Notes under the pieces: generated by a model
Seen by the model: only the letters and a program-made list of their open reading frames with translations
Database searches by the model: none
What the model was told of the DNA's origin: nothing
Assembly (NCBI GenBank): GCA_018303315.1
Contig: JAGVYJ010000040.1
Location: 1 to 6,925 of the forward strand
Length of the DNA: 6,925 nucleotides
Direction of reading: 5' to 3'
DNA from: Candidatus Woesearchaeota archaeon
Lineage (GTDB): Archaea > Nanobdellota > Nanobdellia > Woesearchaeales > JAGVYJ01
Shown: piece after piece, positions 1 through 5,255 of the stretch
How positions within the stretch are numbered: position 1 is the first letter of the stretch
Layout: each line of letters opens with the position of its first letter
Translations under genes and position numbers: made by a program

Positions 1-999
1 GTAGAAGGGGAACTTAAAGCCAGGGCCTGGCTTAACCTCAGGGTTTACCTGGGATTTGGGTTTTTTGCCTTCCAGCACCGCCAGAAGGTTCTCAGCAGCC
101 ATGAGCGACATGCCGCCCCTGGTCTCGACAGTGGCGCTTGCTATATGAGGGACGACAATAACGTTGTCCAGTTCAGCCAATCCCGGGCTTAAAGCAGGCT
201 CGTTCTCAAAGACGTCCAGTGCTGCACCAGCTATCTCCCTGTCCCTCAATGCCCCGACCAGCGCCTGCTCATCAACAACAGGGCCCCTTGAGGTGTTTAT
301 CAGGTATGCCGAGTTCTTCATCTTCTTAAATTCCTTGGCACCGAAAAGGTGCCTTGTCTGGGGCAGCAACGGAACATGTATTGATATGTAGTCAGCTTTC
401 TTCAGGATTTCATCCAGTGTTGAGAATTTCGCGCCTACATCCTTCTCAAATTTAGCGTCCCTGCGAATGTCATAGTAGAGAACTTTCATGTTAAACCCTC
501 TGGCCGCCCTCTCTGCCACTCCCCTGCCTATTCTTCCAAGGCCAACAACACCAATTGTCTTCCCGAACACATCGTTACCGAGCAGCAGCATAGGGGCCCA
601 TCCATGATAGTTGCCTGCCCTGGTGAACCTGTCAGCCTCGACAATCCTCCTTGAGATGGCAAGCATGAGCGCAATTGCATGGTCGGCAACGCTCTCGTTG
701 AGCACGCCAGGAGTGTTGCACACAGGGATATGGCGTTCAGTGGCAGCCTTGACATCAACATTGTCAACGCCGACTGCATAATTTGAAACAACCCTCAGCC
801 TTGGGTTAGAGTCAAGAAGCTCGGCATCTATCTTGTCAGTCAGCAAGCAAAGCAACGCATCCTTGCCGCGCATTCCGTCGATGATTTCCTGCTTGCTCAG
901 CACACGGTCATGGGGGCTTACCTCGACATCACAATGCTTCCGCAGAAGCTCTATCCCCTGCTCAGGGATTTTCCTCGTTACAAAAACAGTAGGTCTCAT
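1..999 (-). CDS. gyaR: Glyoxylate/hydroxypyruvate reductase-type D-2-hydroxyacid dehydrogenase (3' end cut by window)
   Basis: Cytoplasmic NAD(P)H-dependent reductase of the D-isomer-specific 2-hydroxyacid dehydrogenase family, predicted to reduce glyoxylate or hydroxypyruvate to the D-hydroxyacid. I translated 333 codons without a stop. The start MRPTVFVTRKIPEQGIELL and the LLTDKID and NTPGVL segments follow archaeal (Thermococcus-type) glyoxylate reductases, which are about 334 residues long, so only a few codons should be missing. The Rossmann motif GLGRIG is at residues 153-158. Asp177 at the end of the following strand suggests NADH preference. The expected catalytic residues are Arg238 (in SRG), Glu267 (in ENEP) and His285 (in PHIASAT). 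ATG at 999 overlaps the TGA of the transketolase C subunit as ATGA; a GAGGTG at 1011-1016 is rather far upstream, so translational coupling is likely. Phosphoglycerate dehydrogenase is the main alternative, but the N-terminal motifs favour GyaR. Exact substrate is inferred. Confidence 0.88.
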   Translation of the reverse strand, partial: MRPTVFVTRKIPEQGIELLRKHCDVEVSPHDRVLSKQEIIDGMRGKDALLCLLTDKIDAELLDSNPRLRVVSNYAVGVDNVDVKAATERHIPVCNTPGVLNESVADHAIALMLAISRRIVEADRFTRAGNYHGWAPMLLLGNDVFGKTIGVVGLGRIGRGVAERAARGFNMKVLYYDIRRDAKFEKDVGAKFSTLDEILKKADYISIHVPLLPQTRHLFGAKEFKKMKNSAYLINTSRGPVVDEQALVGALRDREIAGAALDVFENEPALSPGLAELDNVIVVPHIASATVETRGGMSLMAAENLLAVLEGKKPKSQVNPEVKPGPGFKFPFY

Positions 1000-1976
1000 T
1001 TTCTCTTCAACACCTCTTTCACTGACCACACTATGTTCGGCGCCTTGACAAGGAATTTGCGCATCAGCTCGTCAGGCTGGCCTGATTCCCCGAAGCGGTC
1101 ATTTACTGCCACGAATTCCATTGGCACCGGGTGGCTCTTAACAACAACTTCCGCCACAGCGGACGCAAGTCCGCCATGAATCTGGTGCTCCTCAGCTGTC
1201 ACTATGGCGCCTGTCTCCTTCGCTGCATTTATGATTGCCTCCCTGTCGATAGGCTTTATTGTGTGGCAGTTTATAACCCTCACATCAATGCCCTGGCCTT
1301 CCAGTTCCCTGGCCGCAATCAGGGCCTCATACACTAAAGTACCGCAGGCAATTACCGTTACATCCTTTCCCTGCCTGAAAGTCTCAGCCCTGCCTATCTG
1401 GAACGGGGTCTCCGGGGTTGTTACTACCGGGACGTTCTCCCTTCCAAAGCGCATATAGCATGGCCCTTTAACCTTGCTCATGGCAAGTGCTGCCTTTTTT
1501 GCATCATGGTAATCGCAGGGCACTATCACAGTCATGTTTGGCAGCACCCTTGTAATTGCAACATCCTCCATCGCCTGATGGGTTGCTCCGTCAGGCCCGA
1601 CTGATATGCCTGCGTGGGCACCGATAATCTTGACATTGGCATCGCTGTAGCAGATGCTAACCCTTATCTGGTCCCAGTTCCTGCCCGGGTTGAATGCAGC
1701 GTAAGACACAATGAACGGGATTTTTCCTGTATAAGCCATGCCTGCCCCAATCCCTGCCATATTCTGCTCTGCAACACCCACCTCGACAAAGCGCTCAGGG
1801 AACTCTTTCCTGAATTTTGCAGACTTGGTGGAGTCTGTCAGGTCACAGCACAGCAGCACAACGTCCTTGTTCTGGCTGCCTGCCTCAACAACCCCGTCCC
1901 CGAAGCCTGTCCGGGTGGGTATCTGCTCTACTTCCCCGTAAAGCCGGTCTGAAAGCTTGGCGTGCGGATTCAGCAT
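996..1976 (-). CDS. Transketolase, C-terminal subunit (pyrimidine-binding plus C-terminal domains)
   Basis: Second half of a split transketolase, 326 residues. With the N subunit it should form the thiamine-diphosphate enzyme that moves two-carbon ketol units between sugar phosphates in the non-oxidative pentose phosphate pathway. The pyrimidine-binding domain comes first: GFGDGVVEAG near residues 25-33, CCDLTDST around 44-50, and EVGVAEQNMAGIGAGMA around 65-81, where Glu70 is the residue expected to activate the cofactor. HAGISVGPDGATHQAMED at about 121-138 is a family signature. The C-terminal regulatory domain follows (PFQIGRAETFRQGKDVTVIACGT onwards in two stretches). The ATG lies in TAATG with the upstream subunit's stop, and a GGGGAG at 1985-1990 sits 8 nt upstream. 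The 3' end overlaps gyaR by ATGA. The length matches other split archaeal and bacterial C subunits; DXS or the E1 beta subunit are less likely given the partner gene. Confidence 0.95.
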   Translation of the reverse strand: MLNPHAKLSDRLYGEVEQIPTRTGFGDGVVEAGSQNKDVVLLCCDLTDSTKSAKFRKEFPERFVEVGVAEQNMAGIGAGMAYTGKIPFIVSYAAFNPGRNWDQIRVSICYSDANVKIIGAHAGISVGPDGATHQAMEDVAITRVLPNMTVIVPCDYHDAKKAALAMSKVKGPCYMRFGRENVPVVTTPETPFQIGRAETFRQGKDVTVIACGTLVYEALIAARELEGQGIDVRVINCHTIKPIDREAIINAAKETGAIVTAEEHQIHGGLASAVAEVVVKSHPVPMEFVAVNDRFGESGQPDELMRKFLVKAPNIVWSVKEVLKRK

Positions 1977-2848
1977 TATTGGTGCTCCCCTATGATTTTT
2001 CCGCCCAATGTTCTCAGCTTGTCAAGCTCCTCAAGGGCCTTCCTGGCTTCCTCGGCATTTGGCGGCTTTCCATGCCATTCATATTTGAATTCCATGAAAT
2101 CAACACCTTTTCCCGGAATGCTGTGGGCAATTATAGCTGTCGGTTTCTCAAAAACAGCCCTTGCCTCATTACAAGCATCTATTACATGCCTTATGTTGTG
2201 CGCATCCACCTCTATCACGTGCAGGCCGAAGGACTCAAGCTTGTCCCGCAATGGTTCAAGAGCCATGACATCCTCTGTGAAGCCGTCAATCTGGATATTG
2301 TTCCTGTCGATAATAAAAGTCAGGTTGTGCAGCTTGTTCTTGCCCGCAAACATGAAGGCTTCCCAGGCCTGGCCCTCCTCTATCTCGCCGTCGCCGGTCA
2401 TGCAGTACACACGCCAGCTTTTGTTGTCAATTTTGGCAGTCAGGGCCATGCCGACTGCTATGGACAGCCCCTGCCCCAATGGGCCGCCGGAAGCTTCAAG
2501 CCCGGGCAGAGAGTTTTTGTGAGGATGCCCGTGCAGCCTGGTGCCGAGTTTCCTCAATGTCATAAGCTCCTGGACAGGAAAGTAGCCGGCGTGGGCCATG
2601 GTTGCATAAAGGACAGGGCATATGTGGGCATTAGAAAGCACGAACCTGTCCCGGTCCTCCCATTTCGGGTTTTCAGGCTGGTGGTTCAACACATGAAAGT
2701 AAAGGGCAGTGAAAACATCAGCCATGCCCAGGGGCCCTGCAGAATGGCCTGAGCCAGCCTCCAGCAAGGATTTGATTATATCCCTGCGGATATTGTTTGC
2801 TATTTCCTCAAGTCTGTTTATATCTGGTTCCATACCTCTTTTTCCCAC
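1976..2848 (-). CDS. Transketolase, N-terminal subunit (thiamine diphosphate-binding domain)
   Basis: First half of the split transketolase, 290 residues from the GTG start. It binds the diphosphate end of thiamine diphosphate and Mg2+. Visible motifs are AGSGHSAGPLGMAD at about 31-44 (His35), LHGHPH around 105-110, GGPLGQGLS around 121-129, and the cofactor motif starting GDG at 152-154 and ending with Asn183-Asn184. The start is uncertain. GTG at 2848 has a GGGGTGAT Shine-Dalgarno-like site at 2857-2864, while ATG at 2833 has GAGGT almost touching it. Promoter geometry puts the mRNA start near 2855, which would leave the first site untranscribed and would favour the ATG; protein conservation does not decide between them. 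The stop TAA shares its last base with the ATG of the C subunit (TAATG). It is the first gene of the three-gene operon. Confidence 0.94.
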   Translation of the reverse strand: MGKRGMEPDINRLEEIANNIRRDIIKSLLEAGSGHSAGPLGMADVFTALYFHVLNHQPENPKWEDRDRFVLSNAHICPVLYATMAHAGYFPVQELMTLRKLGTRLHGHPHKNSLPGLEASGGPLGQGLSIAVGMALTAKIDNKSWRVYCMTGDGEIEEGQAWEAFMFAGKNKLHNLTFIIDRNNIQIDGFTEDVMALEPLRDKLESFGLHVIEVDAHNIRHVIDACNEARAVFEKPTAIIAHSIPGKGVDFMEFKYEWHGKPPNAEEARKALEELDKLRTLGGKIIGEHQ

Positions 2849-2856
2849 GCGACCTT

Positions 2857-2864
2857 ATCACCCC
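2857..2864 (-). promoter_or_regulatory. Possible ribosome binding site for GTG start of transketolase N subunit
   Basis: The minus strand reads GGGGTGAT, complementary to the 16S 3' end, 8 nt before the GTG at 2848. It supports that start only if transcription begins upstream of it. The TATA-like box at 2878-2885 predicts initiation around 2855, just after this site, so the call is tentative. Confidence 0.4.
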
Positions 2865-2871
2865 TGATTAT

Positions 2872-2896
2872 GATTCATATTTAAATGTTATGAATC
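2872..2896. repeat. Perfect 8-bp inverted repeat spanning the transketolase TATA box (candidate operator)
   Basis: GATTCATA at 2872-2879 is matched by its exact reverse complement TATGAATC at 2889-2896, separated by 9 nt. The TATA-like element of the transketolase operon (2878-2885) lies inside the repeat. In archaea, repressors often bind palindromes over box A and block TBP/TFB. A regulator role is inferred; no regulator gene is visible nearby. Confidence 0.5.
2878..2885 (-). promoter_or_regulatory. Archaeal TATA box (box A) of the transketolase-gyaR operon
   Basis: The minus strand reads TTTAAATA, a perfect fit to the archaeal box A consensus TTTAWATA. Its centre is about 33 bp from the GTG start and 48 bp from the alternative ATG, giving a short leader of about 6 or 22 nt if initiation occurs about 27 bp downstream. 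Confidence 0.65.
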
Positions 2897-2980
2897 TGTC
2901 TATTATTAACTATAGCAAAGCCCGGACAATCTATTTCTCGCCAGGGATAACATGCGGCCTGCCTTAGTGACTCACCAAAA

Positions 2981-2990
2981 TATTTTTAAA
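2981..2990 (+). promoter_or_regulatory. TATA-like box of the plus-strand mini-ORF/small membrane protein unit
   Basis: TATTTTTAAA preceded by an A-rich stretch that could be the TFB recognition element. Its centre is about 27 bp upstream of the ATG at 3013, the spacing expected when transcription starts at the start codon itself. Confidence 0.5.
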
Positions 2991-3012
2991 GTTCATCGGG
3001 CAGTTACCGGTT

Positions 3013-3084
3013 ATGCCCAAGCAGAGACGTGGCAATTCTGTTTTATCAAGACTGAAGGATATCCGTTTCACTAGAGGTGATTGA
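3013..3084 (+). CDS. Possible leaderless 23-residue upstream ORF
   Basis: ATG at 3013 opens a 23-codon frame (MPKQRRGNSV..., ending RFTRGD) closed by TGA at 3082-3084. There is no Shine-Dalgarno site, but a TATA-like box lies about 27 bp upstream, so the mRNA may begin at this ATG. The stop directly abuts the ATG of the next gene (TGAATG) in the same reading frame, and the next gene's ribosome binding site lies inside this ORF. The peptide is strongly basic with no recognised domain. It may be a regulatory upstream ORF, the front of a longer gene broken by a nonsense mutation, or plain leader sequence that happens to be open. I do not recognise a family. Confidence 0.4.
   Translation: MPKQRRGNSVLSRLKDIRFTRGD
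3074..3080 (+). promoter_or_regulatory. Ribosome binding site of the 57-residue membrane protein
   Basis: GAGGTGA, 4 nt before the ATG at 3085. The glutaredoxin gene in this window has the same heptamer at the same spacing, which supports this start as a genuine translation start rather than the one at 3013 alone. Confidence 0.75.
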
Positions 3085-3258
3085 ATGACAAAAAAAAGGG
3101 CTGCACGTGCCACGACAATCGCAAGGAAAGTCGTGCGCAAGGCAAAATCTGCCTCAGATGAAGTCAGAGCGCACAAGAAGCTTGCTGCAGGCGCTTTCGG
3201 TCTTGGCGCAGCACTGGGCACTATACTGACATTTGGGCTGCTGCGAAGGAAAAAATAG
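3085..3258 (+). CDS. Small basic single-pass membrane protein, unknown function
   Basis: This 57-residue protein is not recognised as a member of a named family. Residues 1-32 are rich in Lys, Arg and Ala (MTKKRAARATTIARKVVRKA, with a few acidic residues near 25-26) and could form an amphipathic helix. Residues 33-53 form a glycine- and alanine-rich hydrophobic segment (LAAGAFGLGAALGTILTFGLL) followed by the basic tail RRKK. This fits a C-terminal membrane anchor with GxxxG-like small-residue packing. The basic N-terminal region might touch nucleic acid or lipid headgroups, but that is only inference. The start is well supported by GAGGTGA four bases upstream. It is the only plus-strand gene here, probably expressed from the TATA-like box at 2981-2990. 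Its TAG stop is one base from the convergent glutaredoxin stop. The frame is open upstream only as far as an in-frame TGA. Confidence 0.7.
   Translation: MTKKRAARATTIARKVVRKAKSASDEVRAHKKLAAGAFGLGAALGTILTFGLLRRKK
3250..3255 (-). terminator. Oligo-T tract, possible terminator of the glutaredoxin gene
   Basis: Six T residues on the minus strand begin about 5 bases after the glutaredoxin stop codon. Archaeal RNA polymerase can terminate at such tracts without a hairpin. The tract also encodes Lys codons at the end of the opposing gene, so it may be coincidental. Confidence 0.35.
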
Positions 3259-3259
3259 G

Positions 3260-3496
3260 CTAAATGCCGAGGGCTGCCTTCAGGGCATTCTTGTCAAAGC
3301 CAACTATGATATTGCCGTCGATGTCGATGACAGGCACGCCCATCTGGCCTGACTTGTCCACCATTTCCTTGGCTGCCTTAGGGTCTGCAGCTACATTGAT
3401 ATCAGTGAACGGTATCTTGTGCTCCTTGAGGTAGTTCTTGGTCATCCTGCAGAAAGGGCAGGCAGGAGTCGAATATATCTTCACATCCCCGGCCAT
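3260..3496 (-). CDS. Glutaredoxin-like protein, YruB/NrdH-type
   Basis: Small cytoplasmic thioredoxin-fold protein of 78 residues, expected to reduce disulfides or pass electrons to a partner such as a reductase or ribonucleotide reductase. The active site is CPFC at residues 13-16 in the context YSTPACPFC. MGVPVIDIDG near residues 52-61 carries the cis-proline of the fold, and the ending GFDKNALKAALGI matches the YruB glutaredoxin family closely. The CxxC form suggests dithiol chemistry and, as in NrdH-type proteins, possible reduction by a thioredoxin reductase rather than glutathione; the partner is inferred. The start ATG has GAGGTGA 4 nt upstream. A TATA-like element at 3542-3549 would give a leader of about 22 nt. 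It follows the cupredoxin gene on the same strand after 68 bp, probably as its own unit. Confidence 0.92.
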   Translation of the reverse strand: MAGDVKIYSTPACPFCRMTKNYLKEHKIPFTDINVAADPKAAKEMVDKSGQMGVPVIDIDGNIIVGFDKNALKAALGI

Positions 3497-3500
3497 GCTA

Positions 3501-3507
3501 TCACCTC
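3501..3507 (-). promoter_or_regulatory. Ribosome binding site of the glutaredoxin gene
   Basis: The minus strand reads GAGGTGA with a 4-nt spacer to ATG at 3496, identical in sequence and spacing to the site before the small membrane protein at 3085. Confidence 0.8.
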
Positions 3508-3541
3508 TTACCTGATTTGAGCAGACAATGGCAGGGCACAG

Positions 3542-3549
3542 TTAAATAG
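3542..3549 (-). promoter_or_regulatory. TATA-like box for the glutaredoxin gene
   Basis: The minus strand reads CTATTTAA in the 68-bp gap between cupredoxin and glutaredoxin. Its centre is about 50 bp from the ATG, giving a leader of about 22 nt that contains the ribosome binding site. The match to box A is imperfect. Confidence 0.45.
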
Positions 3550-3564
3550 TTTTGGTTTAATGGC

Positions 3565-3951
3565 TCACTGAGAGCCGGAAATGGGCTTTGTGTCAGTGAA
3601 GTTTATCCTTCCATCGCTGTGCCTTACGATGACCAGCCCTTCCATGGTCGGCAGAATGCTGGAGTGAACATTGTAGCTGCCTTCCCTCCGGAAAACGAAG
3701 CTCCAGTTGGCATTGCCCCGGATTTCAGGGGAAGTGAACAACCGGCTTTCAAGGGCATGTGTGATGCCGTCGCTGTTTACCCAGGTCACGGTAGTGCCCG
3801 GTTCTATGACTACGGCCGATGGATTTATCTGGTGCCTTGCCATTGTGACAAAAACCTGCCGGTTATTGGACTCGCCCCTGTTCAGAAGTATATCCTGGCA
3901 GCCCAGCAGAAGGAGGATGCTTACTGCTGACAGGCAAAGCAGGAGTTTCAT
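3565..3951 (-). CDS. Secreted lipoprotein with a cupredoxin (plastocyanin-like) fold and a degenerate copper site
   Basis: 128-residue exported protein. Residues 1-17 form a lipoprotein-type signal peptide with lipobox LLGC, so Cys18 should be lipidated and the domain displayed on the outer membrane face. Residues about 32-110 form one cupredoxin domain: INPSAVVIEPGTTVTWVN (42-59), GITHAL (62-67) and the closing loop YNVHSSILPTMEG (93-105). In canonical single-domain cupredoxins the loop has the form YxxHCSIHPxMxG. Here the copper Cys is Ser97 and the second His is Leu100; only His65 and Met103 remain at ligand positions. Normal blue-copper electron transfer is therefore unlikely, and a structural or binding role is possible. 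N-glycosylation sequons occur at Asn82 (NWS) and Asn117 (NFT). The start overlaps the ZPR1 stop as ATGA without its own ribosome binding site, so translation is probably coupled to ZPR1. Confidence 0.85.
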   Translation of the reverse strand: MKLLLCLSAVSILLLLGCQDILLNRGESNNRQVFVTMARHQINPSAVVIEPGTTVTWVNSDGITHALESRLFTSPEIRGNANWSFVFRREGSYNVHSSILPTMEGLVIVRHSDGRINFTDTKPISGSQ

Positions 3952-4475
3952 TTTTTCAGCTTTTCCACAACCGCCTTCTCGGAAATGATTGCTGAGTTCC
4001 CGGAGGGGTCTTCAATTATCATCTTTGTTTTCTGGTTTCCATAAATTATGCGGTTAATCTTCTTGATGAGGTTCCTGGCATTTTCCTGCACCTGGGGCTC
4101 GTCGTCCCCCTCCTTAACAGCTTCTATCTGTGCCTTGAACCTTTGCAGCACGCCCTCGATGTTGGAAACAAATCCTTCAGCGTCATCGCCGCATTCCAAG
4201 GAGCCTATGTGCGGGATTTTTATGGTTCCCTGGGAGGACCTCACAACTCTTATGTTCATATCCTTCTCACTGTCAATCTCAAGCGTGTATCTAGCAGGCG
4301 GCTTCTCTTCAGCTGCCTCCACTTCTGACCTCCTGAATTTACAGCTGCTGCAATCCATCAGAAGAATGTAAGTCCTGCCGAAATACGGGATATCTATCTC
4401 TTCCTGCCTTAATATCAATGTGGGTTTTAGGCAGGCAGGACAGGTCTGGCCCTTAATTTCGTCGGCACTATTCAT
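3948..4475 (-). CDS. ZPR1-family zinc-finger protein (archaeal single-domain form)
   Basis: 175-residue cytoplasmic protein. The N-terminal zinc finger has CPAC at 12-15 and CSSC at 42-45, with the family motif DIPYFG at 28-33 and CKFRRSEV after the second pair, matching the ZPR1 pattern of CGYRSNEV. The downstream beta-rich domain contains DMNIRVVRSSQGTIKIPHIG (about 72-91), equivalent to the conserved ZPR1 stretch around VVKSDSATIKIPELG. Eukaryotic ZPR1 has two such modules and helps fold the elongation factor eEF1A; archaeal members have one, and a role with aEF1A is inferred by analogy only. The ATG has no Shine-Dalgarno site, and a TATA-like box is centred 27 bp upstream, so the mRNA is probably leaderless. 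The 3' end overlaps the cupredoxin gene by 4 nt. MetRS lies two genes upstream, a translation-related neighbour. Confidence 0.92.
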   Translation of the reverse strand: MNSADEIKGQTCPACLKPTLILRQEEIDIPYFGRTYILLMDCSSCKFRRSEVEAAEEKPPARYTLEIDSEKDMNIRVVRSSQGTIKIPHIGSLECGDDAEGFVSNIEGVLQRFKAQIEAVKEGDDEPQVQENARNLIKKINRIIYGNQKTKMIIEDPSGNSAIISEKAVVEKLKK

Positions 4476-4497
4476 GCCTGCAGTTACTTGGAAGGCG

Positions 4498-4506
4498 TTT
4501 AAATAA
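4498..4506 (-). promoter_or_regulatory. TATA box for the ZPR1-cupredoxin unit
   Basis: The minus strand reads TTATTTAAA in the 31-bp gap directly after the DUF4013 stop codon. Its centre is 27 bp from the ZPR1 ATG, which predicts transcription starting at or within a few bases of the start codon. Confidence 0.6.
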
Positions 4507-5217
4507 TTACCGTTTTTTCCTCTGCACTTTAAAATCCAATTTTTTCACGACAGAAGCATACACCATATACATTGTAATGCTGTGGGCCGCAGGCAGAAGG
4601 AAGAGAGCAATCAAGGGACCGATGATTGTAATAACCGAGATTATACCCAAAACCAATAGCGCCAGTCCATAGCTAAACACGAAAAGGAAGGCTGTGAAGT
4701 AGGTTATTGTAAAGGCTTGCCTAAACACAGTCCTGAAAGCAAACGCGTCCTTCAGCCTGTAGGACCTGGCGTACCTGACCAGGGCCAAAGGAGTTATATA
4801 CCACGTGACAAGCCCAACTATCCCGGCAGCTGTTCCGAAAAATATCAGGCTGATAATTCCGCCCACGGAAATTTCAGACGAGGGCAAAGTGATTAGGAAC
4901 ATTACAACCGGAACCATTAGCAGGATTGTGGGAAGCCAATACACTATGCTGACAATCATTGCCATGACCCCGCTCAGGAATAGCCGCCTGAAATTGCTCC
5001 ATGAAGGCACCTTTTTCTTTCCAATTAGCTGGAAGTGGGCAACCTCAATCAGAAATCCTTCCCAGAAAAAACCGATAAGAAGCACCAGTATGTTGAGAAC
5101 CTGCGCTACATTTGCGGCAAAACTTAAAACCCAAATCAGGGAAAGAAGAAGGCCTCCGAAGGCAAGTACCCCCAATGAAGTGAATGGTCTCTTAATCGCC
5201 TCTTCAAAGTCTATCAT
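4507..5217 (-). CDS. DUF4013 family multi-pass membrane protein, unknown function
   Basis: 236-residue integral membrane protein. The opening DFEEAIKRPFTSL is the DUF4013 signature, also seen in many archaeal and some bacterial proteins whose function is unknown. I see about six hydrophobic segments, near residues 14-34, 37-57, 82-110, 118-141, 170-190 and 191-218. The loop GKKKVPSWSNFRRLFLSG (66-83) and the stretch ITPLALVRYARSYRLKDAF (141-159) match the conserved family core. The tail KVQRKKR is strongly basic and probably cytoplasmic. The ATG at 5217 has GGAGA at 5221-5225 upstream, but the TATA-like box centred about 27 bp away suggests that site may not be transcribed and the message could be leaderless. 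The gene starts 38 bp after MetRS on the same strand. No catalytic or transport motif is visible. Confidence 0.88.
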   Translation of the reverse strand: MIDFEEAIKRPFTSLGVLAFGGLLLSLIWVLSFAANVAQVLNILVLLIGFFWEGFLIEVAHFQLIGKKKVPSWSNFRRLFLSGVMAMIVSIVYWLPTILLMVPVVMFLITLPSSEISVGGIISLIFFGTAAGIVGLVTWYITPLALVRYARSYRLKDAFAFRTVFRQAFTITYFTAFLFVFSYGLALLVLGIISVITIIGPLIALFLLPAAHSITMYMVYASVVKKLDFKVQRKKR

Positions 5218-5240
5218 TGTTCTCCAGAGGAGAGCTGCAT

Positions 5241-5248
5241 TTTAAAAA
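5241..5248 (-). promoter_or_regulatory. TATA-like box for the DUF4013 gene
   Basis: The minus strand reads TTTTTAAA in the 38-bp gap after the MetRS stop. Its centre is about 27 bp from the DUF4013 ATG. The T5 run could also serve as a weak terminator for MetRS. Confidence 0.5.
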
Positions 5249-5255
5249 TCTTTTC

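Noticed and set aside
17..33. Near-perfect palindrome, 8-bp arms around one base
   Set aside because: It lies in the coding end of gyaR and is explained by the codons for KPGPGF; the one-base centre cannot form a normal hairpin loop.
1817..2752. Long open frame on the plus strand (311 codons)
   Set aside because: It lies opposite the two transketolase genes, has no recognisable protein motifs or ribosome binding site, and crosses their junction; it is an antisense shadow.
2849..3012. tRNA or structured RNA in the divergent intergenic region
   Set aside because: I saw no cloverleaf, conserved tRNA boxes or long hairpins; beyond promoter elements and the inverted repeat, nothing could be supported.
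3082..3084. TGA read as selenocysteine or tryptophan joining the mini-ORF to the membrane protein
   Set aside because: TGA ends the transketolase C subunit, ZPR1 and cupredoxin genes here, no selenocysteine element is evident, and a strong ribosome binding site serves the following ATG.
2964..3221. 85-codon minus-strand frame opposite the small membrane protein
   Set aside because: It has no ribosome binding site or family signature, and the plus-strand gene has a strong GAGGTGA site; it is treated as a shadow.
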